Assembly: GCA_003152315.1 (NCBI GenBank)
Contig: PLZV01000018.1
Location: 126,125 to 181,588 of the forward strand
Direction of reading: 5' to 3'
Source: Verrucomicrobiota bacterium
GTDB lineage: Bacteria > Verrucomicrobiota > Verrucomicrobiia > Palsa-1439
Length of the DNA stretch: 55,464 bases
How positions within the stretch are numbered: position 1 is the stretch's first letter; each line of letters starts with the position of its first letter. Shown here piece after piece: positions 52,666-55,464 of the stretch. Under the pieces are notes generated by a model. The model saw only the letters and a program-made list of their open reading frames with translations. It had not been told where the DNA came from and searched no databases. The position numbers and the translations under genes were made by a program.

Positions 52666-54275
52666 CAGTTAGCTGAAGTATTCTCTTTAACCTTTTCCAC
52701 CGCCGTTTTCGCCAGCTTCAGGTTGTTGCCTTCCAGCGTCACCTCGTCGGCCGAGTTCTCGCTCACGCGAAGAAATGTTTCCGTTTCCGGTGCGGCCGTA
52801 CAGCCACGCACAAACACCCCCGTAACCTTGCTCAGATCAATAACCGGCGTCCCCGGGTGCGGCTTTGTAGTCTTGACTCCATCGATCTCCAGTCCCTCGG
52901 TGGTCGTAGCCGTGATGACCGGCCCGCTCTCGGTGTTGACGGTGACATTATGGAATTCGATACCCTTGGTGTCCTTCAGCGTGAAACCCGTTTTCGTTTC
53001 GAGTTGGATATCGTCGAATGTAACATTCTCAATGGGCATTTCCCCCAAACCGGTCACCTCGCCGGCGATCTTTGCGTCTCCGGTGATACCGCTGAAATGA
53101 ATGTTGCGAAAGATAGGCGTGCGCTCTGACACCGGCTCGGGTGTCGTCTTCGTGTAAAACGTTGTCAATAGAAACGCTTCGTCGCGGATATTGCGCATGA
53201 CGATATTGCTCACGCGAATGTCCTCGATCACACCACCGCGGCCACGGGTGGACTTGATGCGGATGCCGCGATCGGTGCCGTCAAACACACAATTGGCAAC
53301 CGTGACATTCTTCACGCCGCCGGACATCTCACTGCCGATCGACAGGCCATGGCCGCGCAGCAGGGTGCAATTCACAATCGTGCAATTCTCCAGTGGCCGC
53401 CCGGCGCGACGCCCGTTGGCGTCGCGGCCCGATTTGATGGTGATGCAATCGTCTCCGACGCTGATATAGCAGTCGGAGATGCGAATATTGCGGCAGGAAT
53501 CGGGGTTGATGCCGTCCGTATTAGGCGACGTCGAGGGGCTGATGATCGTGACGCCGCGGACATTGACATTCTCGCAAAAGACCGGCGTGACATTCCAAAA
53601 TGGCGAGTTCCGTATCGTGACACCTTCGACCAGCACGTTGGTGCATTCATTCGGCTGGATGAACGGCGGTCGCAGGAAACCGATGTCGAGCAGCCGATAA
53701 TTCATCTCGGCGATCGTGTCCTTGTTCAGGCGGCTGAACTCTTCCTGCCATTTGCTGCGCGGCACCGCATTGGTTCCGCGGGAAATCTTACGGTAGAAGT
53801 CCCACCAGGCCTGGCCCTGTCCGTCGAGCGTGCCCCGTCCGACGATGGCGATGTCCTGCGCCTTGTAGGCATAAATCAATGGCGAGAAATTCGTCACGAC
53901 GATCCCTTCCCACCGTGACAGCACCATCGGCAGGTAATCGTCAAAGTTGGTGCTGAACTTCACCGTCGCCCCCGCATCCACGTATAAAGTGATGTGGCTC
54001 TGGAGGTGAATCGGGCCGGTCAGATACGTGCCGGGGGGGAAATACACGGTCCCGCCGCCTTTGGCTGAGGCCGCGTCGATGGCTTTGCCAATCGCGTCGG
54101 TGCATTTCACCTGCCCGTCTGGTGACGCGCCAAAACTGAGGACGTTGAAAAAGCCGTCGGGCGGCGGCGTTTGCGCCGGCGCAATGGGTGCGAAGACGAG
54201 GCCGACAGTCATCAACAGCATGCTGACGATAGTCGACGGAGTAGGTTGTGTGGTCAGTTTCATAATTGATGTCAA
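52665..54275 (-). CDS. Polygalacturonase, GH28
   Basis: 536 aa. The start is probably TTG 54275, because GAGGAGG lies 9 nt upstream; ATG 54263 would be 21 nt away. Signal peptide. Catalytic motifs are canonical: NTDGINPDSC, VGDDCITIKSG, GHGLSIGSE, GIRIKSTRGRGG. The C-terminal 130 residues add a beta-rich extension. First gene of the pectin operon. Confidence 0.9.
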   Translation of the reverse strand: MTSIMKLTTQPTPSTIVSMLLMTVGLVFAPIAPAQTPPPDGFFNVLSFGASPDGQVKCTDAIGKAIDAASAKGGGTVYFPPGTYLTGPIHLQSHITLYVDAGATVKFSTNFDDYLPMVLSRWEGIVVTNFSPLIYAYKAQDIAIVGRGTLDGQGQAWWDFYRKISRGTNAVPRSKWQEEFSRLNKDTIAEMNYRLLDIGFLRPPFIQPNECTNVLVEGVTIRNSPFWNVTPVFCENVNVRGVTIISPSTSPNTDGINPDSCRNIRISDCYISVGDDCITIKSGRDANGRRAGRPLENCTIVNCTLLRGHGLSIGSEMSGGVKNVTVANCVFDGTDRGIRIKSTRGRGGVIEDIRVSNIVMRNIRDEAFLLTTFYTKTTPEPVSERTPIFRNIHFSGITGDAKIAGEVTGLGEMPIENVTFDDIQLETKTGFTLKDTKGIEFHNVTVNTESGPVITATTTEGLEIDGVKTTKPHPGTPVIDLSKVTGVFVRGCTAAPETETFLRVSENSADEVTLEGNNLKLAKTAVEKVKENTSAN

Positions 54276-54347
54276 GCTGTCAGCCCTCCTCGAAGGTGAT
54301 TGTCATGATCTCGTCGGTCGCCAAACCGTTCCCCGCCCAAATCTTTC

Positions 54348-54650
54348 CTACGGCGCCAGTCGGATGCGGTAGTAGCAGGATGGGACATTCGTCGCGCCGC
54401 CGCCATCCACATAATTGGTCGTCACATCTCCACTTCCGGAGATGATGAGCGGCCCGCTCAGGTCCGTGAAGTTGGTGGTGTATTCACCGTTTCCGTCGCC
54501 CGCGTTGGTCTGCACGATATTCTTGTGCCCGCCGGCCATCTTCCAGACGATCACCACGTCGGTGGTATTCCGCGCCGTCGAGATGAGCTGGAACAGCGAG
54601 GCCAGGTTCGTCGGATTGAGACCGGTCAAGAACTGCTTGGTATTGCTCAT
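54348..54650 (-). pseudogene. C-terminal fragment of a secreted Verrucomicrobia-type protein
   Basis: 100 codons: MSNTKQFLTGLNPTNLASLF… YYRIRLAP. TGLNPT matches the C-terminal module at the end of the 42443 phosphoesterase (TGLNPTDPAS). No signal peptide or catalytic domain precedes it; a few in-frame codons (FAPYGKG) extend upstream to a stop. Remnant of a larger exported protein. Confidence 0.6.
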
Positions 54651-54690
54651 TCCCTTGCCGTACGGGGCGAAACCTACATTATAAATAATA

Positions 54691-54888
54691 GTGGGTCAGG
54701 ACAAGACCATAATAGCATCGACCGCGAACAGGTTCATTCCGGTGCGTCCAGTTAAGGACCTCGCGGTCGAGATGCGTGAATACGCCATGCCAAACGACTT
54801 TTCAAACTGGAAAGATCACGACGCCTTCGAAACCGCCTTCGCCCGCCTCCTCAAAGACCTGAGAGCAGAAGAATCCAGGAAAGCGTAA
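54691..54888 (+). pseudogene. Possible TIR-domain C-terminal remnant
   Basis: 65 codons ending EYAMPNDFSNWKDHDAFETA, FARLLKDLRAEE. The pattern NDFSNWKDHDAF…FARLLKDL resembles the C-terminal end of bacterial TIR-like domains. No N-terminal domain is present, so it is probably a fragment. Low certainty on family. Confidence 0.35.
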
Positions 54889-55464
54889 AGTTCGCTGTCT
54901 CCCTGACGATCAAATGCCGTCTTCACGGGCGAAATGAGGAGGTCTACGACGGTAGATTAGCTATTCACCCTTTTTCAATCACGCGGCACGGTATTTCACT
55001 CTGGACATCGTACTTCGATAATGGTAAGGTCTGGGCGTGTTCTTTGACAAGCCTACTTGGCGAGAACGCTTTGAAGGGCAACGCGATGGCAGGGGAAGCG
55101 GCGAGGAGGGGTTGGTTTTTCAGGGGAGGAGGGGACTTGAAAAACATGTGTTTCTGCGAAACGAACCCGATTTATTTCACGCGGAAAACAGCAGGTAACC
55201 ATCAGAGGTAGAGTGGTTTATATCGGAAACAGTTGAGTTGGGCAATCGGGTTCGTTTGGCGCGAAAACCGCATCGCGGAGTTTCCCTTTGCTTCGCCATT
55301 CTTGTTGTATCGACCTGCAACAATTCGGGGTCCGTGTGCGCGGAACCTCAGCCCGCGGGAGTCATCTCCCGGTTCTCCCGACAACCTGCGTGACGTTGAC
55401 CCGTGGCTCAACTTAGGGGCTCAGGAATCAAGGCGTTGACTCAAAGACCACAAAACCGCTGGCG
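54889..55464. other. Stretch without a recognisable gene
   Basis: About 575 bp. Short open frames exist on both strands, but their translations look random and they lack ribosome binding sites. No tRNA, terminator or repeat was found. Confidence 0.6.

Overview
The window is a bacterial chromosome segment, most likely from Verrucomicrobiota (Limisphaerales/Pedosphaera-like). The clues are a GloVer-repeat protein, secreted proteins with the C-terminal type 'DxDGDGxxD…TGLNPTD', a pectin-degrading GH28/CE8 operon, and the classic tRNA-Thr–tuf–rpmG–tRNA-Trp–secE–nusG–rplKAJL–rpoB block. No taxonomic search could be run.

Layout. 1–7.9 kb: translation/transcription operon on the minus strand, driven by a strong promoter (7907–7934) that is followed by a terminator-like hairpin. 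8–11.3 kb: divergent glgC/glmS with abutting −35 boxes. 11.3–12.0 kb: a tiny islet carrying a DEDDh exonuclease, bounded by the end of glmS and a diverged second copy of that end. 12–13.6 kb: an M50 protease and a small membrane protein.

13.74–26.07 kb: a 12.3-kb integrated element in tRNA-Leu(CAA), bounded by a 47-bp direct repeat. From the right end it encodes a tyrosine integrase, an unknown protein, an AlpA/Xis-like protein, a zinc-ribbon protein, a small unknown protein, a D5-like primase-helicase, a TubC-N-like protein, an ERCC4-type nuclease, a coiled-coil protein (opposite strand), TerS and TerL. Next come two cargo genes under a shared promoter module, a decayed stretch, and a second AlpA paralogue. 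There is no capsid, portal or tail gene, so it looks like a phage satellite that carries a complete terminase. The element replaced the 5' half of the tRNA gene. The probable native tRNA promoter now fires into a truncated copy at the left end.

26.1–33.4 kb: RDD and SpoIIM-like genes converge on a tightly overlapping DUF58–MoxR–DUF4350–DUF4129–membrane-protein operon. 33.4–38.5 kb: small genes and a three-subunit molybdenum hydroxylase operon with an extra unknown ORF inside it. 38.6–45.3 kb: GloVer protein, TPR proteins, a GH130 stub, tRNA(CAU), and a secreted phospholipase C-like phosphoesterase. 45.4–48.8 kb: a sulfatase-like protein, a methyltransferase and a small DPGSG membrane protein. 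48.9–54.3 kb: a pectin operon GH28–CE8–CE8-like–GH28 (transcribed leftward), which would de-esterify and cleave homogalacturonan. 54.3–55.5 kb: gene fragments and non-coding sequence.
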